Assembly (NCBI GenBank): GCA_031553765.1
Contig: JAVBKY010000001.1
Span: 248,001-312,000, forward strand
Direction of reading: 5' to 3'
DNA from: JAITMY01 sp031553765
Lineage (GTDB): Bacteria; Bacteroidota; Bacteroidia; Bacteroidales; UBA932
DNA: 64,000 nucleotides
Part shown: positions 1 through 8,419 of the stretch, in pieces
How the letters are laid out: each line of letters begins with the position of its first letter
Numbering within the stretch: the first letter of the stretch is position 1
Notes under the pieces: generated by a model
What the model was told of the DNA's origin: nothing
What the model saw: the letters and a program-made list of their open reading frames with translations, nothing else
The model's database searches: none
Position numbers and translations under genes: made by a program

Positions 1-462
1 GCTCAATGGCTCACGGTTACGCGATATCAGCGCTACGCAAAAGCGCATTTTGTCGCCCTCACCACCCAAGCCGCTTGCCACCACCACCTGATTTTCACCT
101 AAAATAGCCGCCTCCAAAAAGAGTTTGCTTTGGTAGGCAGCCATTTGCGCAAAATCCTTCACATCGTCGGGGCAGGTTTCAGCATAGCGCTCCAGCACGC
201 GCATTACCTCCACATCATCTATCATGGCAAATTGCGCCAGCAGCAGCTTACGCTCATCCAACGGTGTTTCAGAGTCAAGCAGGCGCTCCCTATTACTATT
301 GAACACCTCAATATCAATAGGTTCCTCTAATTTTCCCAGTATCTCCAAAAACTCCATTTGAGTTTCTACGCTCAGCCGGATGTTCATTACCCTAAACTTT
401 AGGGGCAGCCCCTCCAGAAAGCGGTCCAAATCCCCTCCTTGTATATTTTCCAATTCTTCCAT
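1..462 (-). CDS. hypothetical protein, cut by left window edge
   Basis: An open frame of 154 codons runs leftward from ATG at 462-460 off the window edge, so the C-terminus is missing. The product begins MEELENIQGGDLDRFLEGL and is acidic, soluble and apparently helical, without a signal peptide or membrane segment. I do not recognise the family. The frame is credible because it stays open over its whole length and codon use resembles upp. A good -7 box on the minus strand (469-476) ends only 6 bases before the ATG, so the mRNA may be leaderless. It is divergent from upp. Function unknown. Confidence 0.72.
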   Translation of the reverse strand, partial: MEELENIQGGDLDRFLEGLPLKFRVMNIRLSVETQMEFLEILGKLEEPIDIEVFNSNRERLLDSETPLDERKLLLAQFAMIDDVEVMRVLERYAETCPDDVKDFAQMAAYQSKLFLEAAILGENQVVVASGLGGEGDKMRFCVALISRNREPLS

Positions 463-468
463 ATTTTA

Positions 469-476
469 CAAAGATA
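469..476 (-). promoter_or_regulatory. -7 promoter element of the left-edge gene
   Basis: Read on the minus strand this is TATCTTTG, a match to the Bacteroidetes TAnnTTTG -7 box. It ends 6 bases before the ATG at 462, which implies a very short or absent leader. No clear TTTG -33 box is visible upstream, so the call is moderate. Confidence 0.4.
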
Positions 477-497
477 AAGATAATCTAAAAATTGGAA

Positions 498-528
498 TTT
501 GAAATTTGAAATCGTAGCGTTATCTTTG
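498..528 (+). promoter_or_regulatory. promoter of upp
   Basis: TTTG at 498-501 and TATCTTTG at 521-528 are separated by 19 bases, matching the Bacteroidetes primary sigma factor consensus. Transcription would start near 533, about 15 bases before the upp ATG at 548. Confidence 0.6.
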
Positions 529-547
529 CATAAAAATCCCCCAAAGC

Positions 548-1204
548 ATGAAGGTACACCACTTAGGCGAACGGAACTCTCTACTCAACCAATTTGTAGC
601 TGAGTTGCGCGATGCAAGTATTCAAATGGACAGCATGAGGTTTCGTAGAAACTTAGAGCGCATTAGCGAAATTTTTGCCTACGAAATCAGTAAGGAAATG
701 AGCTGCGAGCAGATTAAGGTACAAACACCGCTGGGTATTGCCGAAACCTGCGTACCCAATGAAACGGTGGTAATTGCCTCTATTATGCGCGCTGCGCTGC
801 CCATGCATCAGGGTATGCTCAACTACTTCGACAAGGCTCAAAATGCTTTCATTTCAGCTTATCGCAAGTACGGCAAGGATAACAAGTTTACCATCTCTTT
901 TGAGTACATGTCAAGCCCCTCTACCGAGGGAAAAACCATTATACTGTGCGACCCCATGCTCGCCACAGGAGCCTCTATTGAGTTGGCATACCGCGCGTTA
1001 ATAGAGCGTGGCATGCCAACTAAGGCACACATTGTGAGCATTATTGCCAGCAAGGACGGCGTAGAGTTCCTCAAAAAGAACCTTGGCACGCACAAGGAAG
1101 TATCGTTGTGGGTAGCCGCTGTTGACGATGAGCTCACCGTAAAATCCTACATTGTTCCCGGATTGGGCGACGCAGGCGACTTAGCCTACGGCAGCAAACT
1201 CTAA
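548..1204 (+). CDS. upp: uracil phosphoribosyltransferase
   Basis: This enzyme salvages uracil by joining it to PRPP to give UMP in the cytoplasm. The 218-residue product is close to the usual family length. The PRPP-binding loop DPMLATG is at about residues 135-141, a RAALPMHQGM segment lies near 81-90, and the C-terminal GLGDAGD uracil-binding region is present. It has its own promoter (498-528). The next gene, dus, follows after a dispersed inverted repeat, so co-transcription is possible but unproven. The ATG start is the first in frame and lies 19 bases after the -7 box. Confidence 0.93.
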   Translation: MKVHHLGERNSLLNQFVAELRDASIQMDSMRFRRNLERISEIFAYEISKEMSCEQIKVQTPLGIAETCVPNETVVIASIMRAALPMHQGMLNYFDKAQNAFISAYRKYGKDNKFTISFEYMSSPSTEGKTIILCDPMLATGASIELAYRALIERGMPTKAHIVSIIASKDGVEFLKKNLGTHKEVSLWVAAVDDELTVKSYIVPGLGDAGDLAYGSKL

Positions 1205-1271
1205 ACAATGAACAATGGACAATTGACAATGCACAATTGTCCGTTATCCATTGTCAATTATCCATTGTTCT
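1205..1271. repeat. inverted repeat between upp and dus
   Basis: Left-arm words (acaatgaacaatggacaatt, then gacaatg) recur as their reverse complement in the right arm (cattgtcaattatccattg). The stretch can fold into a long hairpin. Related CAATTG/GACAATGG words occur at 39283-39305. It looks like an insertion of a small dispersed element and supplies the sequence just upstream of dus. Confidence 0.6.
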
Positions 1272-2246
1272 GTGAAAATTTCCAACATAGACTTAGGTAA
1301 CCGTCCCGCTTTCCTTGCCCCCATGGACGAGGTTACCGATGCCTCCTTCCGATACATGTGTAAGCACTTTGGCGCGGCCATGGTGTACACCGAGTTTGTT
1401 TCAAGCGACGGACTCATTCGCGATGCGGGCACTACCGTTGCTAAACTCAAAATTTACGATCACGAGCGCCCTGTAGGTATTCAGCTTTACGGTCACCTCA
1501 TTGATGCTATGGTGGAAGCGGCACGTATAGCCGAAGCCGCTAAGCCCGACTTGATAGACATCAACTTTGGCTGCCCCATGAAAAAAATTGCCAACCGTGG
1601 CGCGGGCAGCGGCATGATGCGCGATGTTCCCAAAATGGTGGAAATGACGAAGCAGATTGTCAACGCAGTAAAATTACCCGTTACCGTAAAAACGCGCTTA
1701 GGCTGGGACGAGGATTCCAAAAACATAGTGGAAATTGCCGAACGCCTGCAGGACGTGGGCATACAAGCCCTCACCATTCATGGCCGTACCCGCAACCAAA
1801 TGTATAAGGGCGAGGCCGACTGGACGCTCATAGGCGAGGTAAAGCGTAACCCGCGCATGACCATTCCCATTATAGGCAACGGCGATATTAAGAGTGCGCA
1901 GGATGCTAAAGATGCCTTTGACCGCTACGGCGTAGATGCCGTAATGGTAGGGCGCGCCACCTACGGTCATCCGTGGATTTTTAAGGAAATAAATCACTAC
2001 CTGCACACAGGCGAACTTCTACCCGACCCCACCGTGCGCGAGCGCGTGGAAATTGCCAAGCTGCACTTTTCTAAATCGCTGGAGTATAAGGAGGGTAAGC
2101 ACTCCATACTCGAAATGCGCCGCCACTTTAGCTCCTACTTCAAAGCCCTCCCCGACTTCAAAGAAACCCGCCTTAAGCTGGTTACCTCCGAAAACCCCGA
2201 GGAAATATACACCCTGCTCGACTACATTGCCGAGCGCTGGGGCTAA
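1272..2246 (+). CDS. dus: tRNA-dihydrouridine synthase
   Basis: An FMN-dependent TIM-barrel enzyme that reduces uridines in the tRNA D-loop to dihydrouridine. The FLAPMDEVTD motif is near the N-terminus, and the signature NFGCPMKK contains the catalytic cysteine at about residue 101. GNGDI and VMVGRATYGHPW phosphate-binding segments follow. Length is about 324 residues, normal for the DusB-like group. I chose GTG at 1272 because the frame can be extended to TTG at 1251 only through the upstream inverted repeat, and residues similar to the family begin at KISNIDLGNRPAFLAP. Which of the DusA/B/C groups it belongs to cannot be fixed from sequence alone. Confidence 0.9.
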   Translation: MKISNIDLGNRPAFLAPMDEVTDASFRYMCKHFGAAMVYTEFVSSDGLIRDAGTTVAKLKIYDHERPVGIQLYGHLIDAMVEAARIAEAAKPDLIDINFGCPMKKIANRGAGSGMMRDVPKMVEMTKQIVNAVKLPVTVKTRLGWDEDSKNIVEIAERLQDVGIQALTIHGRTRNQMYKGEADWTLIGEVKRNPRMTIPIIGNGDIKSAQDAKDAFDRYGVDAVMVGRATYGHPWIFKEINHYLHTGELLPDPTVRERVEIAKLHFSKSLEYKEGKHSILEMRRHFSSYFKALPDFKETRLKLVTSENPEEIYTLLDYIAERWG

Positions 2247-2685
2247 CCACCGCTATCCATTAACGGAGAGAAGCTTAAATTCGCATCCCTACCGTATTAC
2301 CAACAGACGTATTCTTCAAAAAATGGCATATTTTCGAAGAATGTAGGCATACCTTGCCCAATAGTCTGCACTAATACTCAATACTATAGGCGACAAAAAA
2401 AATCACAAAACACTAAAAATCAAACATTAAGAAAGTTTTGAGAAAAATAAAAAATGAAAAATGAGTTATAATAAACTCATTAATTGCTAAAGTATCTTAT
2501 TATTTTTTATCTTTGAAGTTTAAATTATAATTGCTTTACTATATTTGTTGCTTGTCTTGGAGATTAACCCACACGACATGGTGTTTTTGTGTGCCTAGTT
2601 ATATGTTGCTATTAACATGTACGTACATTTTGTTACGCGCTGAAATTTATACACTTAACCAATAATCAATTATTTTTAAATTTTT
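2247..2685. other. AT-rich intergenic region with long Ton operon leader
   Basis: About 440 bases without a gene. Near 2311-2342 an imperfect inverted repeat (ATTCTTC...GAAGAAT) follows dus but lacks a T-run. Two -7 like boxes are visible, TATCTTTG at 2508-2515 and TATATTTG at 2540-2547. The leader from there to the exbB ATG is 130-170 bases and contains small self-complementary words such as acacgacatggtgt...tgtgt and atgttgctattaacat. No known riboswitch was recognised. Confidence 0.5.
2484..2515 (+). promoter_or_regulatory. candidate promoter of the exbB-tonB block
   Basis: TTG at 2484-2486 and TATCTTTG at 2508-2515, spacer 21 bases. It is the best consensus match upstream of exbB and gives a leader of about 165 bases. 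A second box at 2540-2547 could serve instead. Confidence 0.45.
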
Positions 2686-3501
2686 ATGGAACAAACAAAG
2701 AAATCGACTCGAAAGTCGAAAGTTGCAGACATTTTTGCAGGTGCGGCCATTGTTATTTGTATAGCAGTGGGTATATTGATGTGGAAGTTTGTGATGGGTG
2801 ATCCATCCAACTTCGAAGGTGGTGATCCCACAGGACACCCACTACCAGGTAATTTCCTTGGTCAAATCTACAAGGGCGGTATTATCGTTCCTTTCCTTAT
2901 GGGTATGATGTTGATGGCTATTACATTTTCTTTTGAAAGGTTCTTTGTAATAAGCAAGGCAGAAGGCAAAGGCAACTTAAGCAAGTTTGTGGCCGAAGTG
3001 CAAGTTAACATTATGGGTGGTAAGATTAACGAGGCTATGGAACAGTGCGACAAGCAAAAAGGTTCGGTAGCTAACGTTATTCACTCCGCCTTGGTAAAGT
3101 ATGAGGACTCGCGTAAGGAAGGTTTCGACTCAGAAAAAGCATCAGATATGATTCAAGCAGAGATCGAAGAAGCCACCTCACTTGAAATGCCCACGCTCCA
3201 ACAAAACATGACCATTATTTCCACCCTCGTATCTATCGGTACGCTGGTCGGTCTGTTGGGAACAGTATCCGGTATGATTAAGGCGTTTGCCGGTCTTGCC
3301 GTATCAGGTACTCCTGACCAAGCACAGCTCGCAAACGGTATTTCTGAGGCCTTGATTAATACCGCAACCGGTATTGCCACCTCAACCATATCTATTATTT
3401 CGTACAACTTCTTTACATCAAAGATTGATACGCTTACCTACTTCATCGACGAAGCCGGTTCTGCTATCGCCAAATCTTACCGCAAGCAAAAGGGCAAATA
3501 A
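2686..3501 (+). CDS. exbB: MotA/TolQ/ExbB proton channel family protein
   Basis: Inner-membrane proton channel subunit that, with ExbD, powers TonB-dependent outer-membrane import. The 271-residue protein has a basic N-terminus, transmembrane segments at about 16-38 and 64-87, a long cytoplasmic loop, and two further helices from about 176 to 245. The conserved stretch TLVSIGTLVGLLGTVSGM matches the family. It is the first gene of a rightward series exbB-exbD-exbD-tonB with gaps of about 20-40 bases, typical of Bacteroidetes. The two ExbD genes downstream support a Ton rather than a Tol or flagellar role. Confidence 0.9.
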   Translation: MEQTKKSTRKSKVADIFAGAAIVICIAVGILMWKFVMGDPSNFEGGDPTGHPLPGNFLGQIYKGGIIVPFLMGMMLMAITFSFERFFVISKAEGKGNLSKFVAEVQVNIMGGKINEAMEQCDKQKGSVANVIHSALVKYEDSRKEGFDSEKASDMIQAEIEEATSLEMPTLQQNMTIISTLVSIGTLVGLLGTVSGMIKAFAGLAVSGTPDQAQLANGISEALINTATGIATSTISIISYNFFTSKIDTLTYFIDEAGSAIAKSYRKQKGK

Positions 3502-3540
3502 ATTTTGTTCCAGTGTTTTATTAAACAAAATTTATAAGCT

Positions 3541-4155
3541 ATGGCTAAAGTAAAAGTAAAAAAGAAGAAAGCAGGCACGGACATGACCGCCATGTGCGAC
3601 GTGGCGTTCTTGCTCCTGTCCTTCTTTGTTATGACATCGACCGCCAAGCTGCCGGAGCCTTACCCTGTTGATACCCCTAGTTCAACGGTGCAATCAAAGT
3701 TGCCCGACTCTAACTTGGGTACTATCACTGTAGGTGAGGGAAGGATTTTCTTCGGAGTTACCGGTAAGGAGGTACGCAAGCGGATGCTTGAAAAAATGTC
3801 GGAAAAATACAAGATTGACTTCACCCCTGAAGAGATGGATGCATTTTCGTTGATCGACTTTTTTGGAGTGGACATAAACTCTATGAAAAGGTTGATAGAC
3901 CTGCCCAACTCGGAGCGTAACGCCAAAGGTTTGCAGCCAGGTATTCCCGCAGACTCGGTAAATAACCAGCTACGCGATTGGATTCTGTACGCACGCTTGG
4001 CTACCAAGGAAATCAACAAGGCTGACTTGGATATAGCTATTAAGGGCGATAAAAATATTGACTACCCTGTTATTAAAAGGGTAATTGATATTCTGCAAGA
4101 GCAGAGGAAGAATAACTTTTTCCTCGTTACCGGCCTTCGCGGCGAAGATTTTTAA
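3541..4155 (+). CDS. exbD: biopolymer transporter ExbD, first copy
   Basis: Single-pass inner-membrane partner of ExbB. The motif MTAMCDVAFLLLSFFVM places the proton-carrying aspartate at about residue 20 at the start of the only transmembrane helix. The remainder is periplasmic and ends with the family-like NFFLVTGLRGEDF. At 204 residues it is longer than E. coli ExbD (141) because of an insert of some 50 residues at about 80-130, which is common in Bacteroidetes copies. It lies 39 bases after exbB and 19 bases before the second exbD. Confidence 0.88.
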   Translation: MAKVKVKKKKAGTDMTAMCDVAFLLLSFFVMTSTAKLPEPYPVDTPSSTVQSKLPDSNLGTITVGEGRIFFGVTGKEVRKRMLEKMSEKYKIDFTPEEMDAFSLIDFFGVDINSMKRLIDLPNSERNAKGLQPGIPADSVNNQLRDWILYARLATKEINKADLDIAIKGDKNIDYPVIKRVIDILQEQRKNNFFLVTGLRGEDF

Positions 4156-4174
4156 CATGAAAATTTTGTAAATA

Positions 4175-4750
4175 ATGGCAGAATTAAATACTGGCGATGG
4201 CGGTGATGGTAAAAAGGTAAGAAGTAAAAAAATGGGTGGAAGCGTTGACCTCACCGCAATGGTGGACTTGGCTTTCCTGCTCATCACATTCTTCATTCTC
4301 ACTACCACGCTGTCAAAGCCGCAATCCATGAATTTGGCAATGCCTGATAAGTCAGAGGAAAGTACGAAAAACGAAACAAAAGTTGCCGATCAACGTACCA
4401 TTACGTTGTTGCTTGGCACCGATGATAAGTTGGTATGGTACATGGGACAAGTAAAAAAACCCATTGATGGTCCACTGGCAACCACTTACGGTAAAAATGG
4501 CATTCGACAAGTGCTACTTGAAAAAAGCAGGCAGGTATTGGCTCACACGCAAGACCTGGAAAAAGGTTTAATTGTAATTATTAAACCAAGCGACAAAGCA
4601 AGGTATCACAATCTGGTAGACGCGCTGGACGAAATGGCTATAACCAAAGTACAAACCTACGCTATTGTAGACATGACACCAGAAGACCTACAGCTACTAG
4701 TAGCCGAAGGGTTGGATGGTGGCGAGGCAGTGGCAGCAGGTGACGAATAA
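4175..4750 (+). CDS. exbD: biopolymer transporter ExbD, second copy
   Basis: A second ExbD paralogue, 191 residues. A glycine-rich hydrophilic N-terminus precedes the transmembrane motif VDLTAMVDLAFLLITFF, with the functional aspartate at about residue 31. The periplasmic part includes the usual beta-alpha domain ending near ITKVQTYAIVDMTPED. Two different ExbD subunits in tandem suggest a heteromeric complex with the preceding ExbB. It sits 20 bases upstream of tonB in the same transcription unit. Confidence 0.88.
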   Translation: MAELNTGDGGDGKKVRSKKMGGSVDLTAMVDLAFLLITFFILTTTLSKPQSMNLAMPDKSEESTKNETKVADQRTITLLLGTDDKLVWYMGQVKKPIDGPLATTYGKNGIRQVLLEKSRQVLAHTQDLEKGLIVIIKPSDKARYHNLVDALDEMAITKVQTYAIVDMTPEDLQLLVAEGLDGGEAVAAGDE

Positions 4751-4770
4751 TTTTTAAGATGTAATACAAT

Positions 4771-5598
4771 ATGTTTAGTTCCAAGATAGACCTATTTGGT
4801 CAAAGCTGGATTGACACCGTATTCGAGGGAAAAAACAAAGAGTATGGCGCCTATGAATTACGTCGCAACGAGTCCAAACGGACTGTTCTGGCAGTGATAA
4901 TCGGTGCTACACTATTTGCTACGCTCATTAGCCTACCGGTAATTCTCACCAAGGTTGGTGAGACCATCGGCAGGAAAAGAAATCAGGTGCTCGACCAGCA
5001 AATAACCATGGTGGATTTGCTTCCGCCACCCGAAAAAACTAAGGTTGACGAAATCGCTCCTCCCCCTCCTCCCAAGGAAATGAAATCCATTAAAGAGGTG
5101 AAGAAGTTTACCCCTCCCGTAGTGGCACCCGAAGAGGATGTCGTAGAGGAGTTGGTAAAGCAGGATGAGTTGGTAAAAGCCGATGTTGGTGCAAAGAACG
5201 TAGATGCCAGCGAGGACGGTGATATCGTAATTGACGAAACACCTGTAGAGGTGGTTCAAGAGCAGACTATTATTGAGGATAACGAAATCCACATTTTCCA
5301 AGCGGTAGAGGTACCACCCGAGTACCCGGGCGGTATGGGTAAGTTTACCGAATACATCGTACAAGGCCTTGGCCACGTGGAGGTGGAGGTAACTACGCTA
5401 CGCATGCTGCTACGCTTTGTGGTAGAAAAGGATGGTCGCCTAACCGACATACAGGTGTTGCGCGACGGTGGCTACCCTGACTTGGCCAAGCGCGCGGTGC
5501 GTGTGTTGGAGAAGTGTCCAAAATGGAAAGTGGGTGTAATTAATGGAAAAGCAGTGCGGGTGGCATACGTAGTGCCCATTACCGTGAGCATGCAGTAA
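4771..5598 (+). CDS. tonB: TonB family energy transducer
   Basis: Couples the ExbB/ExbD proton channel to outer-membrane receptors. Features in order: a cytoplasmic N-terminus with GAYELRRNESKRT, one transmembrane helix at about 35-58, a proline-rich periplasm-spanning region (PPPEKTK, APPPPPKEMK), an acidic linker, and a C-terminal TonB domain from about 190 containing PPEYPGGMGKF and LAKRAVRVLEKCPKW. Length 275 is normal for Bacteroidetes TonB. Its position after exbB-exbD-exbD supports the call. Confidence 0.9.
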   Translation: MFSSKIDLFGQSWIDTVFEGKNKEYGAYELRRNESKRTVLAVIIGATLFATLISLPVILTKVGETIGRKRNQVLDQQITMVDLLPPPEKTKVDEIAPPPPPKEMKSIKEVKKFTPPVVAPEEDVVEELVKQDELVKADVGAKNVDASEDGDIVIDETPVEVVQEQTIIEDNEIHIFQAVEVPPEYPGGMGKFTEYIVQGLGHVEVEVTTLRMLLRFVVEKDGRLTDIQVLRDGGYPDLAKRAVRVLEKCPKWKVGVINGKAVRVAYVVPITVSMQ

Positions 5599-5601
5599 GC
5601 C

Positions 5602-5805
5602 ATGAATCAAAAAATAGCACCCAAACAGCAAATACAGCTCATTTTAGGCATTGTTTTTTTCCTAATATATTTGGCGTTGGGATTGGCTTTTGTGTTTGTC
5701 AAAAGAATGCCCTTTGACATGTCGCCGACACTAAGAATCGGCTTTGGCATAGTGCTAATAGCCTACGCCGGATTCCGATTATATCGGGTTATTAAACAAA
5801 GGTAG
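5602..5805 (+). CDS. small two-helix membrane protein
   Basis: A 67-residue protein with a polar basic N-terminus (MNQKIAPKQQ), two hydrophobic helices at about 11-33 and 41-62, and a basic tail. I do not know a function. Its start lies only 3 bases after the tonB stop, and the next gene begins 12 bases later, so it is almost certainly translated as part of the Ton block. A structural accessory role is an inference from position only. Confidence 0.72.
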   Translation: MNQKIAPKQQIQLILGIVFFLIYLALGLAFVFVKRMPFDMSPTLRIGFGIVLIAYAGFRLYRVIKQR

Positions 5806-5817
5806 AAACCAAGAGTC

Positions 5818-6696
5818 ATGAAGCATTTTAGCTATTTACTCATAGCTGCAGCCTGTGTGGGAATGCTATCCTGCAAGTCCAGTCAAAAACCGGGCGAGAG
5901 CCCGACTCGTGGTACCGCCAATATTCTGGTTGACGAAACTTTTTACCCTATGGTGGAAGGTCAGGTGCAGGTATTCGAAAACCAGTATAAGTATGCCAAG
6001 TTGAACATTATTGTTCGGCCTGAGCAGCAAATAACCGATCTACTAATGAAAGACTCAGCCCGCGTTGCCGTGTTGTCACGCAACCTCACGGCAAGCGAGC
6101 GAGCCTACTTCGAGGAAAAGAAAATCATTCCCCGCATAAACGAAGTTGCCTCTGACGCTATTGCGCTTATTATTAGCAAAAATAGCAAGGACACTGTAAT
6201 CAGTGAAGACCTGTTAAAGCTGTTACTTGCAGGCAAGGTTAAGCAACAAAAGTACACGCTGGTATTCGATAACTCATACTCAGGCACAGTGCAGTACATG
6301 AAGAACTACGCCGGTGTTGAAGAACTATCAAACGCCTACTCGCTTAACAGCAACGTAGATTTAATAAAGTATGTGGCAACAAATAACAACGCTATAGGCT
6401 TTATTGGTGTAGATTGGCTTTACGAAGCAGACAGTCTTATAAAGCCTCACTTGAATAAAATAAAAGTACTTGCCATACAAACCGAGCAAGGCTGCTACAA
6501 GCCAACCCAAAATGACATTGCGCTGGGAGCATACCCATTTATTCGCAAAATTTGCGTGGTAAACTGCCAGGGCACACAGGGTTTGGGAACAGGGTTTGCT
6601 ACCTTTGTAGCAGGAGAAGTGGGACAGCGCATTATACTAAAAGCGGGATTGGTGCCAACCACCTATCCTAAGCGCGAAATTGTTATTAGAAACTAA
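5818..6696 (+). CDS. PstS-like periplasmic substrate-binding lipoprotein
   Basis: The 292-residue product has a lipoprotein signal with the modified cysteine at about residue 19 (GMLSCKSS). A type 2 periplasmic-binding fold resembling phosphate-binding PstS follows, with segments such as DNSYSGTVQYMKNYAG, NNNAIGFIGVDWLYE and a C-terminal GFATFVAGEVGQRIILKAG. No pstCAB permease genes follow, so it is unlikely to be a classic phosphate importer subunit. Its place between tonB and a TPR gene suggests a role linked to the Ton apparatus or envelope, but substrate and function are unknown. Confidence 0.8.
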   Translation: MKHFSYLLIAAACVGMLSCKSSQKPGESPTRGTANILVDETFYPMVEGQVQVFENQYKYAKLNIIVRPEQQITDLLMKDSARVAVLSRNLTASERAYFEEKKIIPRINEVASDAIALIISKNSKDTVISEDLLKLLLAGKVKQQKYTLVFDNSYSGTVQYMKNYAGVEELSNAYSLNSNVDLIKYVATNNNAIGFIGVDWLYEADSLIKPHLNKIKVLAIQTEQGCYKPTQNDIALGAYPFIRKICVVNCQGTQGLGTGFATFVAGEVGQRIILKAGLVPTTYPKREIVIRN

Positions 6697-6712
6697 TTTT
6701 TAGCACTATACG

Positions 6713-8395
6713 ATGAAGAAGATATTTACTTTGATTTTGGCTACTGCAGCCTGTTTTAATCTTTACAGCCAGACTTTAGACGACGCACAAAAAGCACTTG
6801 AAGGAGAGCAATACGAAAAAGCGCGCGCTATTCTTGAAACACTGGTAAAAACCGATTCACTTGCAGGTGAAAACTACTTCCATCTCGGTAGCCTATACCT
6901 CACCTTGGGCGAGGACGAATTAGCCATCAACACATTCAATCAAGGCATAAAGCAAAAGAAGGGTGGCAACCTTAACTATATTGGTTTAGGACAATATTTC
7001 CTTGACGAAGAACAACCCGATTCTGCTTCAAAATACTTTGGCAAGGCACTGGAAAAGACACGTAAAAAGGACACCAAAGAGTTGATGTACGTTGCGCGTG
7101 CCTATACCAAATCATACAAGCCCGATTACACAAAGGCAGCAGAATATGCCAAGCAAGCCATTGCAAAGAACTCAAAGTTAGCACAAGCTTACCTTATACT
7201 GGGTGATGCCGAGTTCAACCTTGGCAATGCCAGCGAAGCCTTCAGCGCCTACCGCTACGCCTACGACTATGACAATGAGTTACTTCGTGCAAAATTACAC
7301 CTTGCGGTAATTACCAAAAATGCGCGTGCTTTTGACGAAGCCGTAAACGCGCTCAACGAACTTACTGTTTCAAATCCCGAGTATGGTCCCACCTACCGCG
7401 AGTTGGCCGAAACCTACTACCTATGGTCATTAATGGATAACAGCCACCGCAAAGATTACATCACAAAAGCGCTGGGCTACTATAAGCAATACCTTACCCT
7501 TACCGACCAGTCGCTTAACTCGCGCATGCGTCACGCTGACTTCTTGATTTTGGCTAAGGATTACGAAGCTTTGGAAAAAGAAGCGCAGGAAATGCAAAAG
7601 TTGGACAAGGTTAACCCTCGTATCTTACGCTACCTCGGCTACTCCGCCTTTGAAAACGGTAACTACACTGATGCTATCAAAGCGTTGAATGATTTCATAG
7701 CACAAGTAGAACCCAAGCGTGTGGTAGGTTTGGACTATGCGTACTTGGCACGCGCTCAAAAGAAGTTTGCTGTAACCGATGAGGGTGTTATTATTGACAG
7801 CGTAGAATTTGTTCAAATGCTAGACAATATCAGTAAGGCCATTGCTAAAGAAGCAACGCTGGATAATGAATTTAGCGAATTAGGAATTAAGTTCTTCAAG
7901 GCTAAGCAGTATCAAAATGCCTACGAGTTATTCGGTACACTTATTGAAAATCCAAAAAGTTCGCTACTCGAGAAATTATACTACTCTAACTCCGTATTTT
8001 ACGATGTAGCTAACCGCGACAGCGCTGAGCAGGTTGCCCTCCTACCCGTAATGGTTAGGGCGGATAGCGTATATGGTCAAGTAACAGTTGGTGCTCCCAG
8101 CACGCAAGATGCCTACTTTAACCGCGCACGTCTAAACAGGTGTATGGGAGAAACTTACGAGCCTAATTCTATAAAATATTTCCAGGACTATATTAATATT
8201 GTAAGCGGAAAAGAAGCTGAATTAGCCAAAGAACGCGTTCGCGAGAAAATTTCAGAAGCCTACACCTACATTGGGACATTCTACGTAGAAAGCGATCAGG
8301 CAATGGCCATTGAGAACTTTGAAAAGGCTGTGGAGTTTAACCCCACCAACGAGCACGCACTGCAATCACTTAAATTCTTAAAACATACCAAGTAA
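6713..8395 (+). CDS. tetratricopeptide repeat protein, exported
   Basis: A 560-residue protein with a signal peptide (MKKIFTLILATAACFNLYSQ) followed by TPR-like repeats across almost the whole length. Examples are AGENYFHLGSLYLTLGEDEL, LAQAYLILGDAEFNLGN and a final YIGTFYVESDQAMAIENFEKA. It is predicted to act in the periplasm as a protein-protein scaffold. It begins 17 bases after the PstS-like gene and ends 24 bases before the ETF-QO gene. TPR genes are common at this position in Bacteroidetes Ton operons. Partner unknown. Confidence 0.82.
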   Translation: MKKIFTLILATAACFNLYSQTLDDAQKALEGEQYEKARAILETLVKTDSLAGENYFHLGSLYLTLGEDELAINTFNQGIKQKKGGNLNYIGLGQYFLDEEQPDSASKYFGKALEKTRKKDTKELMYVARAYTKSYKPDYTKAAEYAKQAIAKNSKLAQAYLILGDAEFNLGNASEAFSAYRYAYDYDNELLRAKLHLAVITKNARAFDEAVNALNELTVSNPEYGPTYRELAETYYLWSLMDNSHRKDYITKALGYYKQYLTLTDQSLNSRMRHADFLILAKDYEALEKEAQEMQKLDKVNPRILRYLGYSAFENGNYTDAIKALNDFIAQVEPKRVVGLDYAYLARAQKKFAVTDEGVIIDSVEFVQMLDNISKAIAKEATLDNEFSELGIKFFKAKQYQNAYELFGTLIENPKSSLLEKLYYSNSVFYDVANRDSAEQVALLPVMVRADSVYGQVTVGAPSTQDAYFNRARLNRCMGETYEPNSIKYFQDYINIVSGKEAELAKERVREKISEAYTYIGTFYVESDQAMAIENFEKAVEFNPTNEHALQSLKFLKHTK

Positions 8396-8419
8396 TTTTT
8401 TTGTAAAACAAAAAAGAAA

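Noticed and set aside
130..330. 66-codon plus-strand frame at the left edge
   Set aside because: It is the antisense of a longer minus-strand frame with better coding character that starts at 462 and runs off the edge.
5818..6696. Phosphate ABC importer locus
   Set aside because: Only a PstS-like protein is present; no pstC, pstA, pstB or phoU genes adjoin it.
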